Positions 1-6,459 of a DNA stretch of 13,586 nucleotides are shown here, piece after piece. Position 1 is the stretch's first letter; each line of letters opens with the position of its first letter. The position numbers and the translations under genes are program-made. Source of the stretch: an uncultured Lachnospiraceae bacterium (lineage in GTDB: Bacteria > Bacillota > Clostridia > Lachnospirales > Lachnospiraceae). The notes below the pieces were generated by a model. It made no database searches. It was not told the DNA's origin and saw only the letters and a list, made by a program, of their open reading frames with translations. The stretch is taken from NCBI GenBank assembly GCA_910586095.1, contig CAJUHQ010000095.1, positions 1-13,586 on the forward strand, read 5' to 3'.

Positions 1-132
1 ATCGTAGCATATGCGCGGGCTGCATATCGTATGAATAAGGAGGGAATGTCTGGCTGTAAGACAGTATTTGATGTTGCGCCTGCATACTTAAGTCCACTCA
101 GCGGCGAGGAATTGCGTGCACGTATGTTATAA
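1..132 (+). CDS. ddh: meso-diaminopimelate D-dehydrogenase, C-terminal end (partial)
   Basis: The open frame enters from the left edge and ends at TAA 130-132, giving the last 43 residues of a protein. The tail reads ARAAYRMNKEGMSGCKTVFD, then VAPAYLSPLSGEELRARML. This matches my recollection of the C-terminus of NADPH-dependent meso-diaminopimelate dehydrogenase (a basic helix, then G-x-S-G, then a D-V-A-P-x-L-S-P segment). The family converts tetrahydrodipicolinate, ammonia and NADPH to meso-DAP in one step, feeding lysine and peptidoglycan synthesis in the cytoplasm. The substrate and cofactor domains lie outside the window, so the call rests on a short conserved tail only. Confidence 0.75.
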   Translation: MVAYARAAYRMNKEGMSGCKTVFDVAPAYLSPLSGEELRARML

Positions 133-138
133 AAATGA

Positions 139-180
139 TGCCATCAAAGTTTTTTAGCGTCAAAAAAGTTGAGTATGGCA
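139..180 (+). terminator. possible hairpin terminator after ddh
   Basis: TGCCAT (139-144) pairs with ATGGCA (175-180), and TCAA (144-147) pairs with TTGA (169-172). Inside, a run of T (150-155) faces a run of A (162-167), so the structure can form one long imperfect stem beginning 7 bases after the ddh stop. There is no classic T-run after the stem, so termination is an inference from position and symmetry. Confidence 0.35.
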
Positions 181-275
181 ATTAGTGTGAAATCAAAAAT
201 TCACCCATCTTGATTGGAGAGCCAGAAAAGGCTACTTCACGGAGAAACGCCTAAAAGGCGGCATAGGGGATTAGG

Positions 276-650
276 ATGAGAAAAATTAGAAAAATTTTTT
301 CAGTAAGTATTGCATTGATAGTAGTTTTGACTGCATGTGGTTTAGACTTTGATGGTAGCCGAAGAGGAAATCAAGATGAGCTTATTATGGAATATAAGGT
401 ATTCAATAAAGTGGATAGCCAAGACTTGGTTGTGGAAGCCGGAGACAATATCCATGTAGAAGTAGTAGTCAAGAATGGACAACTATCATTAAAAATTCAA
501 AAAGGTGATGATCTACCTGTTTATGAAAACGTTGATATAACATCTTCTGATGAATTTGATGTTGAAATTGAAGAAAGCGGAACATATACGGTTACAGTAA
601 TAGGAAAAAGAACAAAAGGAAGTGTGAACATTACAGTAGAAAGCGATTGA
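276..650 (+). CDS. small predicted lipoprotein of unknown function
   Basis: This 124-residue protein has a basic N-terminus (MRKIRK), a hydrophobic segment (about residues 8-18) and the lipobox L-T-A-C with Cys21. It should therefore be exported by Sec, lipidated and anchored on the outer face of the membrane as a mature form of about 104 residues. The mature part alternates polar and hydrophobic residues and is rich in Val, Asp, Glu and Lys. It ends in a G-T-Y-T-V-T-V-I-G-K strand-like segment, suggesting a small beta-sandwich; I see no catalytic motif and recognise no family. AGGGGA (265-270), five bases before ATG, supports the start. It stands alone: ddh ends 143 bases upstream and the glucuronyl hydrolase operon starts 160 bases downstream. 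The leader at 229-262 carries two short hairpins (AGCC/GGCT and CGCC/GGCG). Confidence 0.7.
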   Translation: MRKIRKIFSVSIALIVVLTACGLDFDGSRRGNQDELIMEYKVFNKVDSQDLVVEAGDNIHVEVVVKNGQLSLKIQKGDDLPVYENVDITSSDEFDVEIEESGTYTVTVIGKRTKGSVNITVESD

Positions 651-685
651 TTTCAAATGGATATAGTAAACTTCCATCATGCACA

Positions 686-744
686 GCCTGCCGTCTGGCA
701 GGCCGCATGGCCATCTATGCTATGAAAGTCGAAGACTTTCGTAG
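686..744 (+). repeat. two consecutive inverted repeats upstream of the glucuronyl hydrolase operon
   Basis: GCCTGCC (686-692) and GGCAGGC (697-703) form a perfect 7-bp stem with a 4-base loop. CTATGAAAGTC (720-730) pairs with GACTTTCGTAG (734-744) through 11 pairs including one G-T wobble, with a 3-base loop. Neither is followed by a T-run, so neither is a standard terminator. A plausible -10 hexamer, TATACT (755-760), sits just downstream, which places the second repeat over the expected -35 region. That would suit an operator for the operon starting at 811, but this reading is an inference. Confidence 0.5.
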
Positions 745-810
745 TAATGGTCACTATACTAGGCACACTTTTCCGAAAAGGGTGAAATCAAATAGAAAGG
801 GTGAAATTTT

Positions 811-1938
811 ATGGACATGGGTTGGGTAAACGAGGTATATGAAAAAATACTCTCCAAAGAAAAGAAAGTAGTGGAGCGCAATCGGAATAAAATTCCATAT
901 ACCACAAATGACGGTGTGTTTGATGACAGAGGGGGCAGAGAGATTTGCTGGTGGACAAATGGTTTTTGGGGTGGCATGCTCTGGCAGCTCTACCATGCCA
1001 CACACGATCCATTGTATCTAGAAGTTGCCATTGAAAATGAAGTAAAGTTAGATGCTAATCTAATGAACCGTCAAGGTATGGACCACGATAGCGGTTTTAA
1101 GTGGATGCCAACAGCCGTGGCACACTATCATGTGACAGGAGACAAGGCAGCGCGCAACCGAGCACTTTTAGCGGCTGATAATTTGGCAAGCCGTTTCAAT
1201 CCAGTAGGAAAGTTTATCCGTGCATGGAATAACTGGGACGGAAATGAAGATGGTTCTTTTGCAGGACGTGCCATTATTGACTGTATGATGAACTTGCCAC
1301 TTTTATATTGGGCAGGGGCCGAACTTCATGATCCGCGGTTTGTCCATATTGCAAAGATGCATGCGGACACAGCAATGCAGCATTTTATACGCGAGGATGG
1401 ATCAGCAAAACATATCATAGAATTTGATGCCCAGACGGGAGAATATTTGCACTCTGTAGGAGGGCAAGGATATGCGCATGGTTCTTCATGGACAAGAGGA
1501 CAGGCATGGGCAATTTATGGTTTTGTGTTAAGCTATATTCATACAAAAGAGACACGCTATCTAGAAACATCGATGAAAGTAGCGGATTATTTCATCTCTT
1601 GTATTCCTGAATCAAAACTGATACCAGTTGACTTTAGACAACCTGAAAAGCCTGCATATGAGGATTCAACTGCGGCAGCAATTGCCGCTTGCGGTATGTT
1701 AGAGATTGCTAAGTATGCACCCGATGACCGTAAAGAAATCTATCAAGATACAGCGATAGAACTGATTAAAACAATAGCAGATAAGCGTTGTAACTGGGAT
1801 GAAACGATAGACAATCTGGTTGAGAAGTGCACAGCCGCCTACCATGATCCAGACCATGAATTCTCAATTATCTATGGTGATTATTATTTTATTGAAGCGA
1901 TCTGGAAACTGATGGACAAGGAACTGTTTATTTGGTAG
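811..1938 (+). CDS. glycoside hydrolase family 88/105-type unsaturated glucuronyl hydrolase
   Basis: This 375-residue protein has the layout of an (alpha/alpha)6-barrel unsaturated glucuronyl hydrolase. The family removes the 4,5-unsaturated uronic acid that polysaccharide lyases leave on the non-reducing end of glycosaminoglycan, pectin or related oligosaccharides, by hydrating the double bond. Family signatures visible in order are WWTNGFWGGMLW (47-58), MDHDSGF (90-96), IDCMMNLPLLYWAG (156-169), GQGYAHGSSWTRGQAWAIYG (218-237) and EDSTAAAIAACGMLEIA (284-300). By comparison with the Bacillus enzyme UGL, whose catalytic residues are Asp88 and Asp149, the likely counterparts here are Asp93 and Asp157. 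The motif set fits GH88 somewhat better than GH105. Length is normal for the family. There is no signal peptide, so it should act in the cytoplasm on imported oligosaccharides. The start has AAAGG (797-800) upstream; Met3 at 817 is an alternative. The following DUF2264 gene begins 12 bases after its stop, so the two are almost certainly co-transcribed. Confidence 0.9.
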   Translation: MDMGWVNEVYEKILSKEKKVVERNRNKIPYTTNDGVFDDRGGREICWWTNGFWGGMLWQLYHATHDPLYLEVAIENEVKLDANLMNRQGMDHDSGFKWMPTAVAHYHVTGDKAARNRALLAADNLASRFNPVGKFIRAWNNWDGNEDGSFAGRAIIDCMMNLPLLYWAGAELHDPRFVHIAKMHADTAMQHFIREDGSAKHIIEFDAQTGEYLHSVGGQGYAHGSSWTRGQAWAIYGFVLSYIHTKETRYLETSMKVADYFISCIPESKLIPVDFRQPEKPAYEDSTAAAIAACGMLEIAKYAPDDRKEIYQDTAIELIKTIADKRCNWDETIDNLVEKCTAAYHDPDHEFSIIYGDYYFIEAIWKLMDKELFIW

Positions 1939-1950
1939 GAGGAAAGAACA

Positions 1951-4029
1951 ATGATATTTCAGCCAAAAACATTAGATTATACAATAAGCCCATATACAGG
2001 ACTTACAAGAGAGAGTTGGATCGAGGCCGCAGAGTATTTATTAGAGGGTGTTTTTCAGCATATAAAGAATTTTGAGGACCCTGTGGTAGTACCGCGCAAA
2101 GAGACAGAGGTCACTTATCCACATAGTGCGGACGCGATTTGGGAGATTAAGGCAGAATATTTTGAAGGACTTGCACGTTCTCTTTTTATTGCGGCACCAC
2201 TAATCCATATTAAGCCAGATTTAGTACTTCATAATATCCCTATCAAAGAGTATTATAAGCGGCAAATTTTGCGTACCTGCACACCAGGGGATCGCGTGTA
2301 TGTCGGAAGTTACATGGATTGTATGAAATTATCAAAATCTTCAAATCCATTCAAGAGCTTTCAACAGACAGTGGAGACATGCGCACTTGTAATCTGTTTG
2401 TGGATGAGTCACGAAGAAATTTGGGATACTTATACAAAGGATGAAAAAGATACCATTGCACACTTTTTATTGGATTATGCATATGGAAATACTGTTCCAC
2501 AGAACTGGCGTTTGTTCAATATGTTAGATATGGCATTTTTACATATGGAAGGCTATACAATCGAGGCAGACATCATGCGTGAGCATGCGCAGGCAGTCTT
2601 AGCGTATTATACAGGTGATGGTTGGTATCGTGATGGACATAGTTTTGACTATTATTCCTGCTGGGCGTTTAATATGTATGCACCTTTATGGAATCAGTGG
2701 TATGGTTATGAGAATGAACCCTATTTGGCAGCTAAGTTTGAAGAAAACTCTAATGAATTGATGAAAACCTACGCCGACTTTTTTGACGCGGACGGATTTA
2801 CAAATATGTGGGGTAGGAGTAATATTTATAGAAATGCTGCGACAAGTGCATTTGATGGTAATCTGATGCTACGCCAGTCTACAATAGATCCTGGCCTTGC
2901 AAGACGTATTTCTTCTGGATCGCTGATGCAATTTATGGGGCGTGAAGACTTTTTGTATCAGGGAGTACCTACACTTGGATTTTATGGGCAGTTTATGCCG
3001 TTGGTACAAAGCTACTCTTGCGCAGAATCTCCATTTTGGCTGGGTAAAGCCTTTTTGTGTTTGCACTTGCCCGCGGATCATCCTTTTTGGACAGCAAAAG
3101 AAAATAATGGAACGTGGGAGAAGCTAGGAGAAAATGAGGTAAAAACGACAGTATTAAACGGGCCAGCTTTATGCTTCTCAAATCACAAGGCAAACGGGGA
3201 GACAATCCTTCGTACAGGAAAAGTAGTAAAGCATAAAGATGATGAGCATGGTATGTGGAACTATTCAAAGATCTGTTTTAATACTAAGTATCCGTGGGAA
3301 GCAGCACCTGCAAAGCATGTGGAGGCACAGCAGTATGTGCTCCATGATGTGACGACAGATACGTACAGCAAGGCCAATGTAACATTTTGGTATGGACAGA
3401 AAGATGATGTATTGTACCGCAGACAGTTTTTTGCGTATGATCTAGATACAGAATGTCATTGGATGCAGGCAATTAACCTTGCAGACTATACTGTGCCCTA
3501 TGGAATAATGCGTGCAGATAGACTTAGACTTTTTAAAAAGCCAATTACGCTCACGTTAGGAGCCTATGGATTTGCGGATCATGACACAGAGATCTTTACA
3601 AAAGAATTGTCTTATGAGAGAGGAACGGCACAGACCACAGAATCTGTTACAGCGCAGGCTATCATCTTAAAAGGACAGGACTTTACAGGCAAACATAAAC
3701 AGCTTGCTATGACCATATATGATGGATGGGATAAGCTTACATCCATCAACAGTACAGGGACAAATCCAGATTCACAGAATTCTATTGTTGTATATGCATC
3801 CACAGCAAGAGACAAGCACAACCATTATGAACAAGCACTCCTTGTTTCACAAGTGATTACTAAAGAAGATTGGATAGACTTCACACAGGAGGAATTGTTC
3901 CCCATCAAACGTATTATATATACCGATCCACAGGCAAAGGGTGGATATGGCAGTGTTGTGATAGAACACAAGGATCAGACAAGTAAAACGATTGATTTTG
4001 ACAAGATGGAAGGACAAATGATGTTATAA
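1951..4029 (+). CDS. DUF2264 family protein, probable glycan-active enzyme
   Basis: The 692-residue product begins with the typical DUF2264 opening (YTGLTRESWIEAAEYLLEG, about residues 15-33). Later family-like segments are EGLARSLFIAAPL, VPQNWRLFNMLDMAFLHMEG and DGWYRDGHSFDYYS (223-236). The N-terminal 400 residues look helical, consistent with an (alpha/alpha)-toroid; the remainder is strand-rich, consistent with a beta-sandwich tail. DUF2264 proteins often sit beside uronic-acid-using genes. I recall that CAZy family GH154 (beta-glucuronidases) includes DUF2264 members, but I cannot check that here, so the reaction is unassigned. There is no signal peptide, which points to the cytoplasm. 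TAGGAGGAAAG (1936-1946) is a strong ribosome binding site that includes the stop codon of the upstream glucuronyl hydrolase gene, arguing for coupled expression. A likely model is that GH88 removes the unsaturated end and this enzyme trims the next sugar. It converges with the FliB-like gene, leaving only 7 bases between the stops. Confidence 0.85.
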   Translation: MIFQPKTLDYTISPYTGLTRESWIEAAEYLLEGVFQHIKNFEDPVVVPRKETEVTYPHSADAIWEIKAEYFEGLARSLFIAAPLIHIKPDLVLHNIPIKEYYKRQILRTCTPGDRVYVGSYMDCMKLSKSSNPFKSFQQTVETCALVICLWMSHEEIWDTYTKDEKDTIAHFLLDYAYGNTVPQNWRLFNMLDMAFLHMEGYTIEADIMREHAQAVLAYYTGDGWYRDGHSFDYYSCWAFNMYAPLWNQWYGYENEPYLAAKFEENSNELMKTYADFFDADGFTNMWGRSNIYRNAATSAFDGNLMLRQSTIDPGLARRISSGSLMQFMGREDFLYQGVPTLGFYGQFMPLVQSYSCAESPFWLGKAFLCLHLPADHPFWTAKENNGTWEKLGENEVKTTVLNGPALCFSNHKANGETILRTGKVVKHKDDEHGMWNYSKICFNTKYPWEAAPAKHVEAQQYVLHDVTTDTYSKANVTFWYGQKDDVLYRRQFFAYDLDTECHWMQAINLADYTVPYGIMRADRLRLFKKPITLTLGAYGFADHDTEIFTKELSYERGTAQTTESVTAQAIILKGQDFTGKHKQLAMTIYDGWDKLTSINSTGTNPDSQNSIVVYASTARDKHNHYEQALLVSQVITKEDWIDFTQEELFPIKRIIYTDPQAKGGYGSVVIEHKDQTSKTIDFDKMEGQMML

Positions 4030-4036
4030 AAATAAA

Positions 4037-5191
4037 TCAATGTTCAATCAAGTCACACGAAGGAATAGAAAGTAGTTTTAGGGCATCCTCAAGTTGAGGG
4101 GCCCTTCTTTCATATACAGCCATGATTTTGGAAAGCTCTTCAACAGAAAGACTTTTTTTATGTTTGGCATAGAGTGCAAAAAAGAGACAAAGCATGTTGG
4201 TTTTGGCGATTCCAAAAAGCAAATGTTTAGAAAAACTATAGTCTTCAAAAATATCTAGAAAGTTTGTTAAAAGATAATATTCATAATAGCGATTGAGTAT
4301 AATTCCTAAATCTGGAACAAGATCAAACAAATGTTCTTGCAAAAGGATGAGTTTTTGGTTGGCTGTTTTTGAAGAGAATCGAGAAAATGTACCAAATTCT
4401 CTTAGATAACGCCGGCATAGTTTATACAAAAATGGTAAGGTAGTCTGAAGACTCGGGTGATAAAATCCATTGAAAAACAGAGTATCTAACACAGTAAAAT
4501 CCATAAAAAAACGGTTTTGCTTATCGGTCTGTTCTACACCGCTAAATGATTTTGACATAGTAGCAGAGTGATGTTTGACCACCTCTATAGGGCGAGGAAG
4601 GGATGATTGGTGTAAACAGGCATTTTGGGCCTGCTGTCCGTACAAGAGGATCTCCATACTGTCATAGGGGATGCCTTCGTGCAAAAGCTGGATAAGTTGT
4701 GCGCGATCTTCAATGAGATGATATAGGAATTGTTCGTCATCGTTGGTTGTGTTGACAGGATAGTCAACAGTGCCTTGTATTTCTGTAAAATCGAATGGTT
4801 TGCCTTGCTGTGCATACGACAAAAAAAGTCTTGCGGCTTCAGGACAGGCAAGATAGAGTGTTTCTTCACAGAAAAAATCAAGATTATAAAGTTGTCTAGG
4901 GAATTGTATACAGACAAGTGGCATATAAGCGGTTCCATGTTTTTTTTGTATAGTGCAAAGTTTATCTATTCCCAAAAAAGGGCATTTTCCTAGTACACTT
5001 CGAAAAGCTGTGATATCATTTTTGTGTACGATAGAACAGCGAAGCAAAATACCAAAAAGTCCCTTTTCTTGCAAAAATTTTTGACAGGTATTTTTGTCTA
5101 CTGGGATTTGCCATCCTTTGCAGCAGTTGACAGGACAGTCTGATCCAGTACAGTGAAATTCATGATAGATGGATATTCGTTTGATCTTCAA
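4037..5191 (-). CDS. FliB-like Cys-rich protein (flagellin lysine-N-methylase family)
   Basis: From a TTG start this is 384 residues. The N-terminal third matches the FliB/flagellin lysine-N-methylase pattern: YHEFHCTGSDCPVNCCKGWQ, then GKCPFLGIDKLCTIQ, VCIQFPRQL and LACPEAARLFL. Eight cysteines (14, 19, 23, 24, 70, 79, 94, 116) make clusters like those of CxxCxxCC proteins and probably bind metal or an Fe-S centre. The C-terminal two thirds are helical without recognisable motifs. FliB in enterobacteria methylates flagellin lysines; many Clostridia carry homologues whose target is unproven. The open frame extends to another TTG at 5293, but a strong promoter (5246-5274) lies inside that extension and no ribosome binding site precedes it. 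The TTG at 5191 has GAGG six bases upstream and gives the usual short family N-terminus. No flagellin gene is in the window, although the chemoreceptor at 11574 also implies motility. Family call is firm; function is less sure. Confidence 0.8.
   Translation of the reverse strand: MKIKRISIYHEFHCTGSDCPVNCCKGWQIPVDKNTCQKFLQEKGLFGILLRCSIVHKNDITAFRSVLGKCPFLGIDKLCTIQKKHGTAYMPLVCIQFPRQLYNLDFFCEETLYLACPEAARLFLSYAQQGKPFDFTEIQGTVDYPVNTTNDDEQFLYHLIEDRAQLIQLLHEGIPYDSMEILLYGQQAQNACLHQSSLPRPIEVVKHHSATMSKSFSGVEQTDKQNRFFMDFTVLDTLFFNGFYHPSLQTTLPFLYKLCRRYLREFGTFSRFSSKTANQKLILLQEHLFDLVPDLGIILNRYYEYYLLTNFLDIFEDYSFSKHLLFGIAKTNMLCLFFALYAKHKKSLSVEELSKIMAVYERRAPQLEDALKLLSIPSCDLIEH
4080..4110 (+). terminator. probable terminator of the GH88-DUF2264 operon, inside the 3' end of the convergent gene
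   Basis: AGGGC (4080-4084) pairs with GCCCT (4101-4105), and CCTCA (4087-4091) pairs with TGAGG (4095-4099) around a 3-base loop; TCTTT follows. The stem begins 51 bases after the DUF2264 stop and lies within the coding sequence of the opposite-strand FliB-like gene. On the other strand the stem is followed by TAAAACTACTTT, a poor T-run, so it favours termination of rightward transcripts. Confidence 0.5.
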
Positions 5192-5197
5192 CACACA

Positions 5198-5243
5198 CCT
5201 CACTATGCGTAACGTAGGGTTAAACAGGTCAATGACAGTGAGG
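5198..5243 (-). promoter_or_regulatory. inverted repeat joining the transcription start to the Shine-Dalgarno of the FliB-like gene
   Basis: CCTCACT (5243-5237, minus strand) is perfectly complementary to AGTGAGG (5204-5198), which contains the GAGG ribosome binding site. A small inner TAAC/GTTA hairpin lies between them. If the message starts at or before 5243 the stem would hide the ribosome binding site. If it starts at 5239, only about four pairs remain, and the repeat is more likely a DNA operator. Confidence 0.45.
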
Positions 5244-5245
5244 AT

Positions 5246-5274
5246 ATTATATCGGGAATTGTAAAGTGCGTCAA
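5246..5274 (-). promoter_or_regulatory. sigma-A promoter of the FliB-like gene
   Basis: On the minus strand TTGACG (5274-5269), a 17-base spacer and TATAAT (5251-5246) match the vegetative promoter consensus at 11 of 12 positions. Transcription would begin near 5239, giving a leader of about 48 bases to the TTG at 5191. Confidence 0.75.
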
Positions 5275-5326
5275 GGAGTTTGAAATTAGACAAAAATCTA
5301 GAAATAATGTTTTAGTAGATTCAAAG

Positions 5327-5364
5327 AAAAAAGCAGCGAATCATTTTCTGGGAGAATCGCTGCT
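5327..5364 (-). terminator. Rho-independent terminator of the ZIP transporter gene
   Basis: On the minus strand AGCAGCGA (5364-5357) pairs with TCGCTGCT (5339-5332), with further partial pairing inside, and the stem runs straight into TTTTTT (5332-5327). It begins 20 bases after the transporter stop codon. Confidence 0.9.
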
Positions 5365-5383
5365 ATAGATAGTATTTTTGATT

Positions 5384-6169
5384 TTATGCACTTAAGGCGA
5401 CATCGAGCACCATCATTGTCACAAAACCTATGGTAATGCCTATAGTACCGATGTTAGTGTGTTCTCCTGTGTGTGATTCGGGAATCAGGTCTGCAACTAC
5501 CACATAGATCATAGCGCCCGCAGCAAAGGAAAGCAAATAGGGAAGTAGTGGGACAATAAAGTTTGCCAAAAGAAGCGTGAGAACAGCGCCAATGGGTTCT
5601 ACAAGACCTGAGAGCATACCATATACAAAAGACGTAAATTTTGTGGTTCCCTCACTGTGAAGTGGCAGAGAAATAATGGCGCCTTCTGGAAAATTTTGGA
5701 TGGCAATACCCAACGCCAGAGCAATAGCACCAGCCATAGTCATTTGAGAGTTTCCTAGTAAAACTCCTGCAAACGCTACACCTACAGCCATTCCCTCAGG
5801 GATATTGTGAAGAGTCACAGCCAATACCATCATGGTTGTTTTTTTGGCTTTTGTCTGAAAGGTGGCAGGGGTATTGCTGTCAATACTAAGCTGTGGAAGA
5901 ATGGCATCGACCAGCAATAAAAAAAGTATACCTACTATGAAGCCGGTTGCTGCTGGTATCCATGCAATATGTCCTTGTTCTGTAGCCATGTCAATAGAAG
6001 GAATCAGCAAAGACCAGACAGAGGCAGCAACCATCACGCCAGAAGCAAAACCCAACAAAAGTTTTTCTACTTTTTTGTTTATTTCATTTTTCATAAAAAA
6101 TACCATAGCAGATCCGAGAGTTGTACCAACAAAAGGTATCATCAACCCAACGGTTAAACTGATATTCAT
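5384..6169 (-). CDS. ZIP family divalent metal transporter
   Basis: This 261-residue membrane protein has about eight hydrophobic segments and the ZIP signatures: FASGVMVAASVWSLLIPSI (41-59), LHNIPEGMAVG (120-130) in the fourth segment, IQNFPEGAIISLPL (157-170) in the fifth, LVEPIGA (189-195), and FAAGAMIYVVVADLIPESH (215-233). His121, Asn122 and Glu125 plus Asn159 and Glu162 form the expected binuclear metal site. Gln158 stands where many ZIPs have His, as in the bacterial GufA-type branch. The family moves Zn2+ and sometimes Fe2+, Mn2+ or Co2+ into the cytoplasm; the actual ion cannot be told here. The loop at 95-112 is short and lacks the His-rich stretch of many eukaryotic ZIPs. AAAGGGGG upstream of ATG supports the start. 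It is a single-gene unit with its own terminator and a leader containing a long inverted repeat at 6195-6244. Confidence 0.92.
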   Translation of the reverse strand: MNISLTVGLMIPFVGTTLGSAMVFFMKNEINKKVEKLLLGFASGVMVAASVWSLLIPSIDMATEQGHIAWIPAATGFIVGILFLLLVDAILPQLSIDSNTPATFQTKAKKTTMMVLAVTLHNIPEGMAVGVAFAGVLLGNSQMTMAGAIALALGIAIQNFPEGAIISLPLHSEGTTKFTSFVYGMLSGLVEPIGAVLTLLLANFIVPLLPYLLSFAAGAMIYVVVADLIPESHTGEHTNIGTIGITIGFVTMMVLDVALSA

Positions 6170-6194
6170 TTCATAATACCCCCTTTATATCGTT

Positions 6195-6244
6195 GAGCAC
6201 TCTTGAAAAGTCTCTTGTCTGTAGATGATTTTTCCAGAGTGCTC
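6195..6244 (-). promoter_or_regulatory. 15-bp inverted repeat in the ZIP transporter leader
   Basis: On the minus strand GAGCACTCT (6244-6236) pairs with AGAGTGCTC (6203-6195); after one mismatch GAAAA (6234-6230) pairs with TTTTC (6209-6205). The loop is about 20 bases. It starts close to the predicted transcription start and ends about 10 bases before the AAAGGGGG ribosome binding site. No T-run follows on this strand, so it is not a simple attenuator. A metal-responsive RNA or a repressor operator are both open readings. Confidence 0.6.
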
Positions 6245-6246
6245 TC

Positions 6247-6255
6247 TTTATAGCA
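6247..6255 (-). promoter_or_regulatory. candidate extended -10 promoter of the ZIP transporter gene
   Basis: The minus strand reads TGCTATAAA (6255-6247), an extended -10 element (TGnTATAAT with one mismatch). No good -35 is visible 16-18 bases upstream. It would start transcription near 6240, at the outer edge of the inverted repeat. Confidence 0.4.
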
Positions 6256-6408
6256 TATGCAAGATACAAAAATGTTACACTGAAAAGTCTCACAAAAAGT
6301 TATACATACAAAGTGATTATAATTTTGGGTAAAGGTATCAAAAAAGAATTACCAGAATTAGTGATAGGAGTAGTGTTTGATTTGTTAAAGTGGGAAGTAG
6401 TTCATACT

Positions 6409-6449
6409 AAAAGCAGTCAGCCACTGACAGAACTAGTGTACTGACTGCT
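6409..6449 (-). terminator. terminator of the sodium:solute symporter gene
   Basis: On the minus strand AGCAGTCAG (6449-6441) pairs with CTGACTGCT (6420-6412). After one mismatch CACT also pairs with AGTG further in, and the T-run TTTT follows. The stem begins 10 bases after the symporter stop. The T-run is short, so efficiency may be moderate. Confidence 0.75.
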
Positions 6450-6459
6450 TGTACAATCG

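Noticed and set aside
190..275. Riboswitch in the lipoprotein leader.
   Set aside because: Two 4-bp hairpins are visible, but no match to glycine, SAM, THF, preQ1, c-di-GMP or guanidine consensus as I recall them.
647..829. A 60-residue open frame starting at the lipoprotein stop (ATGA overlap).
   Set aside because: It crosses the two strong hairpins, has no ribosome binding site of its own, has low-complexity unrelated content and runs into the glucuronyl hydrolase start in another frame.
5191..5293. N-terminal extension of the FliB-like protein to the TTG at 5293.
   Set aside because: No ribosome binding site, a consensus promoter inside it, and no family-like residues in the extension.
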